Of a DNA stretch of 64,000 bases, positions 9,608 through 19,000 are shown in pieces (positions within the stretch are counted from its first letter, which is position 1; every line of letters starts with the position of its first letter). The position numbers and the translations under genes were made by a program. A model generated the notes under the pieces. It was not told where the DNA came from. It did not search any database and saw only the letters and a list, made by a program, of their open reading frames with translations. The stretch covers positions 124,001 through 188,000 of the forward strand of contig JAJDBP010000007.1 of assembly GCA_029261295.1 (NCBI GenBank), in the 5' to 3' direction. This DNA comes from Nitrospirales bacterium. GTDB taxonomy: Bacteria; Nitrospirota; Nitrospiria; Nitrospirales; UBA8639.

Positions 9608-10255
9608 TTATCGAGAAGGAAACGTTTCAAAAAGTTTAGTAATTAACTTACGGGCTTGCTCCTCTTTTTCAGGAGTCAAAGCTGCCCCGGTTAATGCACC
9701 AACGCCTCCGCCCGCAGCACCAGCTAGAACGGAGCCCGTCCGTCCTGCCCCTACAGCCCCTGCACTTGCACCAGCCCCTGCGCCAAGAATACCACCAGTC
9801 AAAGTATTCAGTGTCTTTCCAGTCGTCGCAGTTCCCGTTGCACTCCAGAGGATACTCGCATCCGAAACGCTGACCAATTTGGCACTCATCGCCATTTCAC
9901 CTTCGTAACGAGGCACATTGATAATTATTGCACCACTAACATTCAGCAATTTTGCAAGAGAAACTGGATCCGTCAGCTCGGTAGATTGTAAGCCTCGTTC
10001 CTCCATAATCCCAAGCATTTGTTGACGCTCCACTGGGCTAAAACCCTTAGACAATAGTTCAGTGTTAATCATATCTGTAAGCTGTTGCTTGGCGGCTTCG
10101 CTATCCATTCTTCCTTCAATGGTTACCACAGCAATTTTATCAAGACTTGAAAAATCATAATTGGCTTTGGCTGCCCCTTTTCCCTCTGTACTTGCGCAAC
10201 CGCTTAATAAACATATGGCTAGGACACCATACAAAATTGGGGAACAGGTCCTCAT
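9608..10255 (-). CDS. CsgG-like lipoprotein with a glycine-zipper segment
   Basis: Predicted outer-membrane lipoprotein of 215 residues. I start it at ATG 10255 because GGGAGAGAG lies just upstream and the signal peptide then ends in the lipobox LLSGC. After the mature Cys comes a domain with IAVVTIEGRM, ERQQMLGIMEERGLQ and LNVSGAIIINV, which parallels the CsgG-like architecture of the next gene. Near the C-terminus, a glycine- and alanine-rich stretch (GGILGAGAGAS and GGGVGALTGAAL) forms a glycine zipper able to insert in or pack on membranes. A longer frame starts 33 bases upstream but would place 11 charged residues before the signal peptide. Confidence 0.78.
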   Translation of the reverse strand: MRTCSPILYGVLAICLLSGCASTEGKGAAKANYDFSSLDKIAVVTIEGRMDSEAAKQQLTDMINTELLSKGFSPVERQQMLGIMEERGLQSTELTDPVSLAKLLNVSGAIIINVPRYEGEMAMSAKLVSVSDASILWSATGTATTGKTLNTLTGGILGAGAGASAGAVGAGRTGSVLAGAAGGGVGALTGAALTPEKEEQARKLITKLFETFPSR

Positions 10256-10620
10256 TTTCTCTCTCCCTTCGACAAAGCGCACATTCATAAATTGTCTCTA
10301 TAATATCTCGCAACTCTTTACGGCGAAATCTCTCAATCAGAATCTACATAGTCTAGAAAATCAACCATTTGGTGTTTCTGCCCTCTATTCTTAACTATAA
10401 CTTTAAAAAACAGCAAGCCCCCCCATAAAAAATCAAGACAATTACACTTGAGTTTACATTGTTCCCACACAATGAATTCCTTGATCGAGAATACAGAAGG
10501 AAATTCCTTGACACCACAGATAAAAACATCGTTTTTCAACGAAATCGAACTTAAAGAATAGGGCAAAGAATAGAAGGAAAAGAAAGCCGGTGACTTTTTC
10601 TCAAAATCTCCTGGAAACAA
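10256..10620. other. Intergenic region upstream of the lipoprotein gene
   Basis: An AT-rich 365-base stretch between two minus-strand genes that should carry the promoter of the lipoprotein/CsgG-like pair. A 95-codon open frame on the minus strand lacks a ribosome site and has an atypical composition, so I do not call it. I saw no convincing promoter or palindrome. Confidence 0.45.
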
Positions 10621-11235
10621 TTAAAATGGGCGAGGCGCATCCCCTTCTCCTCCGGTGCTGAAATATTCGGTTTTGAGATACTGGTAGGCCTCGATGATTC
10701 TACGGAGCTCTGGCTCTGAACTGCGATCCCCCTGCCGACTATCTGGGTGAAGTTTTTTGGCACGTTCTCGGAAGGCTCGGGTGACGACGGGCAAGGAAGA
10801 GCCAAATTCAACTTGTAAGATTTCGAAAGCTTGAATTGCTGATTGCACTTCACTAGCTGGAGCCATTGGGTCTCCACCACCACCAGCAGCCGCCTTAAAA
10901 AAATTAAACAGATTGATTTTATTTCGTCGACGACGCGGACGCTGACGAATTTCACTTTCAAACTCTTCGAACCGATCCTCAATAAACTCCAGTCGAGATT
11001 CCAACCGCTGCGCCGCGTTGAGCTCACAGATATGCTCGACCTCTTCCTCCACCAAGTTCAACATTCGATCCACTTCAAGCAAGCCCTCTTCCACAGTTAA
11101 ATAGGCTTCTGTCCGCTCCTGAAACATTGTCTCAATAGCAAAATCCAAACTTTTTTCGGTCTGCGCACGGAGTTGGGCAATACGACGAGCCATTCCAGCC
11201 ACAAACTTTCGTCGATTATGATTATTTAACGCCAT
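10621..11235 (-). CDS. Coiled-coil protein with a C-terminal J-domain
   Basis: Predicted DnaK co-chaperone-like protein of 204 residues. The first 100 residues are highly charged and helical, typical of a coiled coil. A basic patch RRRRNK (101-106) and a Gly-rich linker follow. Residues about 130-193 read as a J-domain: a helix II ending in KKLHPD with the HPD tripeptide at 163-165, then a helix III EAYQYLKTEYF. The J-domain is at the C-terminus, opposite to DnaJ, and there are no zinc or G/F regions. No dnaK or grpE is adjacent. It would presumably recruit DnaK to a partner held by the N-terminal helices; that is inference. Confidence 0.75.
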   Translation of the reverse strand: MALNNHNRRKFVAGMARRIAQLRAQTEKSLDFAIETMFQERTEAYLTVEEGLLEVDRMLNLVEEEVEHICELNAAQRLESRLEFIEDRFEEFESEIRQRPRRRRNKINLFNFFKAAAGGGGDPMAPASEVQSAIQAFEILQVEFGSSLPVVTRAFRERAKKLHPDSRQGDRSSEPELRRIIEAYQYLKTEYFSTGGEGDAPRPF

Positions 11236-11488
11236 ACGAATCGCTTAGAAGGATATTCCAGAACAAAAACGCGCTATTGTACCATACTTAGAACACCCTA
11301 ATGAGCGTCTTCCAGGTACGAAAAACGACTTTGGCAAAGAAAAACCAGGCATTGCTCACTATTTAGGGGGCTTGCTATTCTGCCTATCTTTGCGCCTGCT
11401 CTAGAAATTTAGCAACGTACTCCAAATCATTTTTCCGAAAAAGTTTCATTGATCTTTTAACCATCATAGATAATTAAAGGAGGTTCCA

Positions 11489-11986
11489 ATGGCACACAAG
11501 ATTTACATGATGGGAATGCTTTTTCTCTTTGCACCCGCTCTTCCAGCATTAGCCGTAAACCCTGCGGGTTATGGCGCGGCCGGGGGAGAATTTAATATTA
11601 AAATTTCCCGAGTACCATCTAATGAGCGCGCCAAGGCGAAAGCCACCAAATCACCCTTCGAAGCTACCCCTGAGATCCTCGCCGAAGGTAAAGAAATTTT
11701 CTTAGGGCGTGGAGGCTGTATCAGTTGCCATGGAGCAGAGGGGAAAGGGGATGGGGCTGGGGCCAAAAATTTACCTATTCAGCCAAGAAATTTCACCAAC
11801 CCAAAATTCAACAAATACCGCACTCCTGGAGAAATGATGTGGGTTCTGAAAAATGGGAGCATGGGACAAACAGGACGTGTACCTGGAACAGGCATGTTAC
11901 CAGTCGTCCAGCCAAATGGTTTTATTTCTGAATCGGATGGCTGGAAAGTCCTCCTCTATGAACGAAGCCTCGGCGAAAAGAAATAG
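11489..11986 (+). CDS. Exported monoheme cytochrome c
   Basis: Periplasmic class I-like cytochrome c of 165 residues. A signal peptide (1-22, ending ALPALA) leads to a mature chain with the single heme motif CISCH (Cys77, Cys80, His81) followed by GAEGKGDGAGAKNL, the usual loop of such domains. Met residues in NGSMGQTG or GTGMLP are candidates for the distal ligand. The ATG follows AAAGGAGG. A weak hairpin follows the stop. It likely transfers electrons in the periplasm; the partner cannot be told from neighbours. Confidence 0.92.
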   Translation: MAHKIYMMGMLFLFAPALPALAVNPAGYGAAGGEFNIKISRVPSNERAKAKATKSPFEATPEILAEGKEIFLGRGGCISCHGAEGKGDGAGAKNLPIQPRNFTNPKFNKYRTPGEMMWVLKNGSMGQTGRVPGTGMLPVVQPNGFISESDGWKVLLYERSLGEKK

Positions 11987-12010
11987 CCCTTAATCATTTT
12001 AAGGGTTTAT
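11987..12010 (+). terminator. Weak hairpin after the cytochrome c gene
   Basis: CCCTTAA and TTAAGGG (11987-11993 and 11999-12005) form a 7-bp stem with a TCATT loop, followed by TTTATTG. The stem begins right after the stop codon. It is short, so termination may be partial and allow read-through into the next gene. Confidence 0.4.
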
Positions 12011-12066
12011 TGTAGAAATTTGGCATTCACCATTGAGAAATCCAAAGATGGGATCATCTCTTCCCT

Positions 12067-15000
12067 ATGAGTAATACTTCAAGCGATCGCCAACCTAATC
12101 GTCTCATACACGAAACCAGTCCCTACCTCTTGCAGCATGCCCACAATCCGGTGGATTGGTTTCCATGGGGAGAGGACGCCCTCAAGCAAGCCAAAGAGCA
12201 CAACAAACCCATACTCTTGTCGGTGGGCTATTCTGCCTGCCACTGGTGCCACGTCATGGAGCGGGAATCATTTGAAAATGATTCCATTGCTGAATTGATG
12301 AATCGGTATTTCATCAATATCAAAGTGGACCGTGAAGAACGACCCGATATCGATGAAATTTACATGCAAGCCACAACGGCGATGAACCAGGGACATGGCG
12401 GATGGCCAATGACCGTCTTTCTGACTCCGGATCAAGAACCAATTTTTGCCGGAACATATTTCCCCCCTACCGATAAATGGGGAAGACCCGGCTTTGGGTC
12501 CATTGTGACAAACATTGGGGAAGCATGGACCAAGGACCAAGCGAATATTGTCCAACAAGCTGGAAAATTCACGTCGCGTCTCCGCACTGCGCTTCAACCC
12601 GCTTCCCCATTGGCGGTCGGTGAAGCAGATATAGAGAGCGCGGTCAAACAGTTTGCCCACGATTTCGATGCCCGGTACGGTGGCTTTGGCCGCGCGCCAA
12701 AATTTCCGCCAGCTACGGGCCTGTCTTTCTTGCTTCGCCAATATCACTGGAGTCGCCAGGAAAAAATCCTCACCATGGTCACGAAGACGTTAGATGGCAT
12801 GGCCGCCGGTGGCATGTATGATCACATCGGGGGAGGCTTTGCTCGCTATTCCACTGACGATGAATGGTTGGTCCCACACTTTGAAAAAATGTTGTACGAC
12901 AATGCTCTTCTTGCCCGCACGTACGTCGAAGCCTTTCAGCTCACTGGGCTAGAACGCTACCGCCAAGTGGCCACGGAAACCTTGGATTATATTCTCCGAG
13001 AAATGACGGCCCCGGAAGGCGGGTTCTATTCTGCAACGGATGCCGACAGTGAAGGGGTAGAAGGCAAGTTTTTCGTGTGGACACCAGAGCAGATTCAAGA
13101 GATCGTCTCTAATGAAGAAGACGCCAAAAGATTTTGCGCCTATTATGACATTACTGAAGAAGGAAACTGGGACCAGACCAGCATTCCTCGCACACAGAAA
13201 TCCCTCGAAGCGGTTGCTCAAGAATTAGGATGCTCCACCGCAGAACTGAAAAGTACCATTGATCGGGTTCGCCCTTTAGTCTACCAAGCCCGCCTAAAGC
13301 GCATTCCACCTGGATTGGATGACAAAATCATTACGGCCTGGAACGGCATGATGATTGGCACGATGGCTGAAGCCGGGCGCGTCTTCAACCATCAACCCTA
13401 TCTTGATAGCGCGGTCCGAGCCGCAGACTTTCTCCTCACCACACTTTCCAGACCAGAGAATCATTTATGGCGGACCTACCGTAACGGGAAGGCCCATCTT
13501 AATGGGTGCCTTGAAGATTACGCCTACGCATCAGAAGCAATGTTAGAGGTATACGAAGCAACGGGCATTGAACGATACCTCCATGAATCTGTCGCATTAG
13601 GTGAGAGGCTTATAAGAGATTTTGAGGACCGGGAACATGGAGGGTTCTTTACGACCGCGGTAGACCATGAAACTCTCATTCTTCGAGGACGAGAAGGTGC
13701 CGATGGTGCCACACCGAGTGGCAATGGCGTAGCCGCATCCGTTCTTGCACGCTTGTCATTTCATTTTGACCGAGAAGATTTTCGTACAGCAGCCACCAAT
13801 GCTGTCCGGGCCTATGGACAACAAATTGGGCAAGTTCCAAGAGGCTTTCCCAAAAGCCTGATGGTTGTCGATCTGTTACTTCGAGGGCCCATCGAATTGG
13901 CCCTCGTTGGCAGCAACGATCAAAAGTCCTACGCACAACTCCAAATGGCCGTGAATAGTTGTTTCATTCCCTATCGTATCATGGCCTACCGGCAGGACTC
14001 AGAGGTGGAAACAGCACATCCTCTCTTGACTGGTAAGACAACTGTGGATGGAAAGCCCGCCCTATACATCTGTAAAAATTTTGCGTGCCAAGCGCCCATC
14101 ATTGACCCAGAAGCCGTACCATCAGCACTACAGCATCCTGAAGGGCCAACAACGCAAGCTGAAGGAATACGGCAGGCCCTCACCACAGACGGCCTACCTG
14201 GTCATGCCACGCCACAGGGCACCGGAACCTATGTGGCCAATATCTTGGCAAGTGCTCGAACGACACGCCCATCTTCACACGGCTATACCACATTAGGATC
14301 GACAGGATTAACAACATCCCGAATCGGCTTCGGAGGCTATCGTATTAGTCTGGGAGTAGACGACCATCGAAACGCACTCGAAAAAGCCGTCCAGGAAGGG
14401 TGCAATCTTATCGACACGTCAACGAACTATGCCGATGGGCAAAGTGAGCGATTGGTCGGAACCGTCATCAAAGACCTTATAGCCAAACGATTTATTACTC
14501 GAGAAGAAATTATCGTTGTCTCAAAAATCGGCTACGTCCAAGGGAATAATCTGACGCGTGCCGAATCCAGAGAACAAGCCGGGAAACCATTTTCTGAAAT
14601 GGTGAAATACGGAGACGGCATTTGGCATTGCCTCCATCCTGATTTTTTGGAAGAGCAACTCACCATGTCTCTGGACCGGTTAGGTCTAGCAACAATGGAT
14701 GTCTGTCTCCTCCATAATCCTGAATATTTTCTATCAGATGCTAAGAGTCGAAACCTGTCCATCAACGCCATACAATTACAAGATCTACGGCAGGAATTCT
14801 ATCGTCGATTAGAGCAGGCTTTTTCCTACTTCGAGGCACAGGTCACTGCAGGGCGAATACAATTTTATGGCGTATCCTCAAATACCTGTACGGCCAAACC
14901 GGACAATCCTGAAGCCACGTCTCTCTCACAGATGCTCAAAGCCGCTCAAGCGGCGGCGAAACAAACCGGCAGGACAGCACATCATTTTCGAGTTTTGCAA

Positions 15001-15774
15001 CTGCCGATGAACCTCTTTGAAGCCGGTGCCCTCTTGACTCAGAACACGGGAAATGAAAATTCAGAGACAGCCTTGTCACTCGCTCGTGAAAAAGAGATCG
15101 CCGTGCTAGTCAATCGCCCGCTGAATGCCATCCCAGGCAAAGGTGGCGGGATGATTCGCCTGGCCGACCCACAAGCCGAAATCTCCAACACTAACTTTGA
15201 AGCCCAAAAGCCTAAAGTAGCGGCACTCGAGAATGACTACAAACAAGTCCTTGGGCCAAACATTCCACAACCAGATAAAGGCGCGTCGCCTCTGGATTAC
15301 TTCAACTGGGCCGAGGAACTCACACGCGTACGAACATCTGTCCAAAACTTAGAGCATTGGGACCAAATCGAATCACAAACGATTGCGCCACATGTGAATC
15401 GGGTATTCCAACTACTTACTCAGCATTTCACTGGCCGAAAAGAAGAAGAGCAAATTTGGCAATCTTGGCGAGATAAATATGTACCTGAACTGGTCGCCCT
15501 CTTAAAAGTCATGCGAATGGAAGCGGCACACAAAAGCGCGAAAAAACTCTCTGCAATAAAAGATCTGATTGATCCCTTACTGCCAGAAGACAAACACCAA
15601 GAATCCTTTTCCAAAAAATCTCTCTGGACAGTGGCCAGCACCCCGGGCGTCACCAGCGTTCTCAATGGCATGAGGCATACAGTCTATGTCGACGACTCCC
15701 TCACTATTCTCCAATGGGAACCACTCCCACACTCTCGTCCAGTATTTGAAGCTCTTATCGACACACCTCAATAA
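12067..15774 (+). CDS. DUF255 thioredoxin-like/six-hairpin protein fused to an aldo/keto reductase
   Basis: A 1235-residue two-part protein. Residues 1-735 match the YyaL/SPATA20 family: a thioredoxin-like domain with CHWC (Cys58-Cys61), then [25 protein letters not shown] and a long alpha/alpha-barrel part resembling sugar epimerases. From about residue 740 a second domain begins [18 protein letters not shown], a textbook start of an aldo/keto reductase. Its catalytic tetrad is complete: Asp783, Tyr788, Lys820 and His883. The frame is uninterrupted across the junction, so this is one gene, not two. YyaL-type proteins have no settled activity, and the reductase substrate is unknown. No strong ribosome site precedes the ATG. 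There is no signal peptide, so it is probably cytoplasmic. Confidence 0.92.
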   Translation: MSNTSSDRQPNRLIHETSPYLLQHAHNPVDWFPWGEDALKQAKEHNKPILLSVGYSACHWCHVMERESFENDSIAELMNRYFINIKVDREERPDIDEIYMQATTAMNQGHGGWPMTVFLTPDQEPIFAGTYFPPTDKWGRPGFGSIVTNIGEAWTKDQANIVQQAGKFTSRLRTALQPASPLAVGEADIESAVKQFAHDFDARYGGFGRAPKFPPATGLSFLLRQYHWSRQEKILTMVTKTLDGMAAGGMYDHIGGGFARYSTDDEWLVPHFEKMLYDNALLARTYVEAFQLTGLERYRQVATETLDYILREMTAPEGGFYSATDADSEGVEGKFFVWTPEQIQEIVSNEEDAKRFCAYYDITEEGNWDQTSIPRTQKSLEAVAQELGCSTAELKSTIDRVRPLVYQARLKRIPPGLDDKIITAWNGMMIGTMAEAGRVFNHQPYLDSAVRAADFLLTTLSRPENHLWRTYRNGKAHLNGCLEDYAYASEAMLEVYEATGIERYLHESVALGERLIRDFEDREHGGFFTTAVDHETLILRGREGADGATPSGNGVAASVLARLSFHFDREDFRTAATNAVRAYGQQIGQVPRGFPKSLMVVDLLLRGPIELALVGSNDQKSYAQLQMAVNSCFIPYRIMAYRQDSEVETAHPLLTGKTTVDGKPALYICKNFACQAPIIDPEAVPSALQHPEGPTTQAEGIRQALTTDGLPGHATPQGTGTYVANILASARTTRPSSHGYTTLGSTGLTTSRIGFGGYRISLGVDDHRNALEKAVQEGCNLIDTSTNYADGQSERLVGTVIKDLIAKRFITREEIIVVSKIGYVQGNNLTRAESREQAGKPFSEMVKYGDGIWHCLHPDFLEEQLTMSLDRLGLATMDVCLLHNPEYFLSDAKSRNLSINAIQLQDLRQEFYRRLEQAFSYFEAQVTAGRIQFYGVSSNTCTAKPDNPEATSLSQMLKAAQAAAKQTGRTAHHFRVLQLPMNLFEAGALLTQNTGNENSETALSLAREKEIAVLVNRPLNAIPGKGGGMIRLADPQAEISNTNFEAQKPKVAALENDYKQVLGPNIPQPDKGASPLDYFNWAEELTRVRTSVQNLEHWDQIESQTIAPHVNRVFQLLTQHFTGRKEEEQIWQSWRDKYVPELVALLKVMRMEAAHKSAKKLSAIKDLIDPLLPEDKHQESFSKKSLWTVASTPGVTSVLNGMRHTVYVDDSLTILQWEPLPHSRPVFEALIDTPQ

Positions 15775-16032
15775 ACAAAACCCCGGAATTGTAAAGCAAA
15801 CGCGGTTCTTATGGCTCACAACGGTTTGCCACATAGCGTCAATTGCCCTTCAGGAGGAAGAACGAAAGGAGGCAAATAAGGGAAGGGGATAAAAAAATAA
15901 TTAAGGTATTATGGCGTATCCTGAACAAAGGACAAGCCAAAGCCATTCATCTAGGTCTACTAGAGATTCAAAAAACTACGCATAACCAATTCTTAAAAAT
16001 TCCCACCGTGGTCCCTGAAACAAGGGTATGGA

Positions 16033-19000
16033 TTAAGATTTCTGCTCGCTACTTGTTCCATCTTCTTGCGAAAGACTTTCACGTAAGGATTTCAGTCCTA
16101 CACCAAGTTGTTCTCGAATTTTGGGTGTGGCTTGAGTGGCCACCATTGATTCAAAGAACCGGATGTTGGCAATAACAGAATCCATTTGCCTGGCTGAACC
16201 TCCCTGACGTTTGGCATCACGATATCCTTTCGCAATTTCCTTCTTATCGCTAACTGTCATCTTCTGGGCATAGAGTGAATCGAGGAGTTTCTGATCTGGA
16301 GTCAGGACCATATCCCAGAATGTTTGCCCCTTTCCCTTCAAATCCTTTGCCTTAATGGCTAATTCGGTTAGGCCCTGTGCAATCAAATCAGTACCATTCT
16401 TTTTCCCTCGTTGTGATGCGCGACCTTTCGGCGGCCCCCAAGAAAGGACAATCTCCGCTGCCAACCGATTCCCCAAGGGATAATAGACATCGTTTCGCTT
16501 TGTGTCCTTGCCAATTCGATAGCCCTCACCATAGCAATCTTGCATTTTCCCTAGGGCATTCCGCTGCTGTGCCTTATTCTTAAGGAGCATGGCTTTCCCT
16601 TTATACAGTTTACCTTTCAGAGAAAACCGCTCTTGCGTTTCTTGAATTTGGAGAAGGCCCGAAAGAATATTCTCCGCATCGTCAAACAGATCCTTGATCG
16701 GAAATTCCTTTTCGATCCCGTCAGGCTTCTTCTCGCCTTTCTCTTTCTGCATTTCTACGCGATCGAGCGCCCACCGAACCTTGAGATTGGCTAATTGTTC
16801 CAGCGACTCGACCGTCGAATCGGCCGGGTGCAAAGTTTTTCCCTGATCATAGAATCGGACGGCTTCCACAAAGAGACCCACTTCCCCATATGCTCTCCCT
16901 AATGCCGCACACATAGACGCGGAATCAGTCCAGTCTGCGCCCATGCCTTTTGTAAGATTGATGAGGTAGTTCCGTAGACGTTGCGTCTTTTCTTCGGAGG
17001 CGAATTTGGCCTTTTGAGTAATATTTTCCAATTCTTTCTTCAGCTCTGCCGAAGCCACAGGGCCTTCATCAGACGTTCCCCTTACGTACGATGGCTGTTT
17101 TGTCATGGCGAAATCCGGGTCTCCATAACATTGATACGCCCCCCATGTATTTGCACCAGGATGATTATTGAAGGTCTCTTCTCGGGCTAGCCGCACGGCA
17201 TCCCCAAACGTGCGTTGGGCGAACATGGTTTCATAAAAAACCTTGGCAAAGGTCTTCGCCGCCGCATCATCCACTGCCCATCCCGCAGCAACGACAGCCC
17301 GCACGCCCATTCGAATGAGTTGCGTAGCCAGATTGGACGCCAATCGGTGAAAAGCCACATCCTTTTGTTCTTTTTCACCCCTCGTGCTCCCGAGATAGCA
17401 ACAATTAATAAACACCAGCTCCGGGACAAAGCGCATTTGTTGAATTTCAGCCGGTGTGAGAAACATCCCATCGCCCAAAACCATTCCCGTCACTAATTTC
17501 TGATCTTCGGGCAACTCTGACCCAGGGAATGGAGTATTCGACTCAGCGCCTTTGGACTCAAGAGGAAATTCGAACACCCCATGGGCAGCTAGATGGACTA
17601 GCTTATAGGGTCGACTGTAGAGCGCCGTCAGAATAGCTTGGGGCGTAGCATCTTTCTCCACCAATTCCACTGTGCCATGGTAGCCACGCTCACGCAGAAA
17701 TTTTGCCACGTCTCTTGCTTCAGACGCCGCTCCGGGTAGTGGGGCAAATGTTCCAGTTGGTTCGTTATAGGTTGGATCTCCCACAACCAACGCATTGAAC
17801 TCAGTACCATGATAGACATTTTCACGAAACTCTGTGGTGGCCAATTGGCGAATCATCCCCGCCGTCACCGACAGCGGCTTTGATTCTTGGTCCAGGCGAT
17901 CATGCAGTAACTCCCAGGGATAGGCCGCCGAACCATCATCCAGAACCAGAGCTAAGTTGCGGTGATCGGTGGCGTATTCTTTCAAACGATTGGGAATAAT
18001 CAGCTCAAACAGGGTGCCGGATAATTCAGGATCGTTGGCGGTCGAGGCTACGGCACGATTTAAAAAACCCTCGACGAGCCGACGCTGAGTGGGTTGTAAA
18101 TATGTTTCGGCTCGTGCTCGATCAGTGAGAGTTTCAAATTTCAAGGCTCCATGCTCTTGCGTAATCCGCATCCGCTGCCACCATCCTGGGGACTCATCAT
18201 AGGATACCCGTGACAATCCTTCCTGCCCTTTTACCAGTAACTCTTTGAGAAGGAGCCCATCACGGAATTCTGCTGAATGTCCCAGTTGCAGTAACCGTTT
18301 CATCGCCTGAATTGCTAGATCTTCCCACAATTCGACAATCTCGACCGAATCAATTCTGGCGGTCAGAGGTCCCTGATGTTCGGACCCATCGCCACTCGTC
18401 TGCTCATCTGATTCTTTCTGAAATCCTGCGAATCGATTATTTGCGGAGAGGATGCCACGAAGAATGGCTTGTAAGGAATCAACAATCGTCAATCCCGCAC
18501 CTCCAGTCCCGACCAACAAACTCGTCAGAGAAAGAGACAAGGTAGTGGGACCAGAATGATATTCTCTGTCTCTATGGCATCGTTCACGCTCTTGTTCTAA
18601 ACACCGCAACATATACCGAGTGACCCCATGAGCCACCGTTTCGGATAACGATCCAGGCGTCAGATCACCAACCATTCCCAATCCAACAATAACCGCGCCA
18701 GGATACTTCGCTCCAGCAGCAACGCCATGTTCATTGAGAAAGATCGCACATGTGTTGAGTTTATTGGGATAGATATGAAGAGCATGCCGTTCTCGAAGAC
18801 GCCCATTGAGTTTCCAATCGATCGCCGCTTCTGCGCTCACAATGGTGTCGCCTTCATAATGCCCCACAAGGACAGGGGAAGTTGCGCGGTTCAGATTCCC
18901 ATGAATGATGCTCACTTGAATTTTTTTCGCAGATTCCACAGAAGCCCGTTCTGTTGTCGACCCTAAAGCTGAGGCAATGAGATCGGTTTCATTGGGATAT

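Noticed and set aside
8634-10255. Curli operon
   Set aside because: CsgG-like similarity alone; no csgA, csgB, csgE or csgF neighbours.
10333-10620. 95-codon minus-strand frame upstream of the lipoprotein gene
   Set aside because: No ribosome site, atypical composition, and it fills the expected promoter region.
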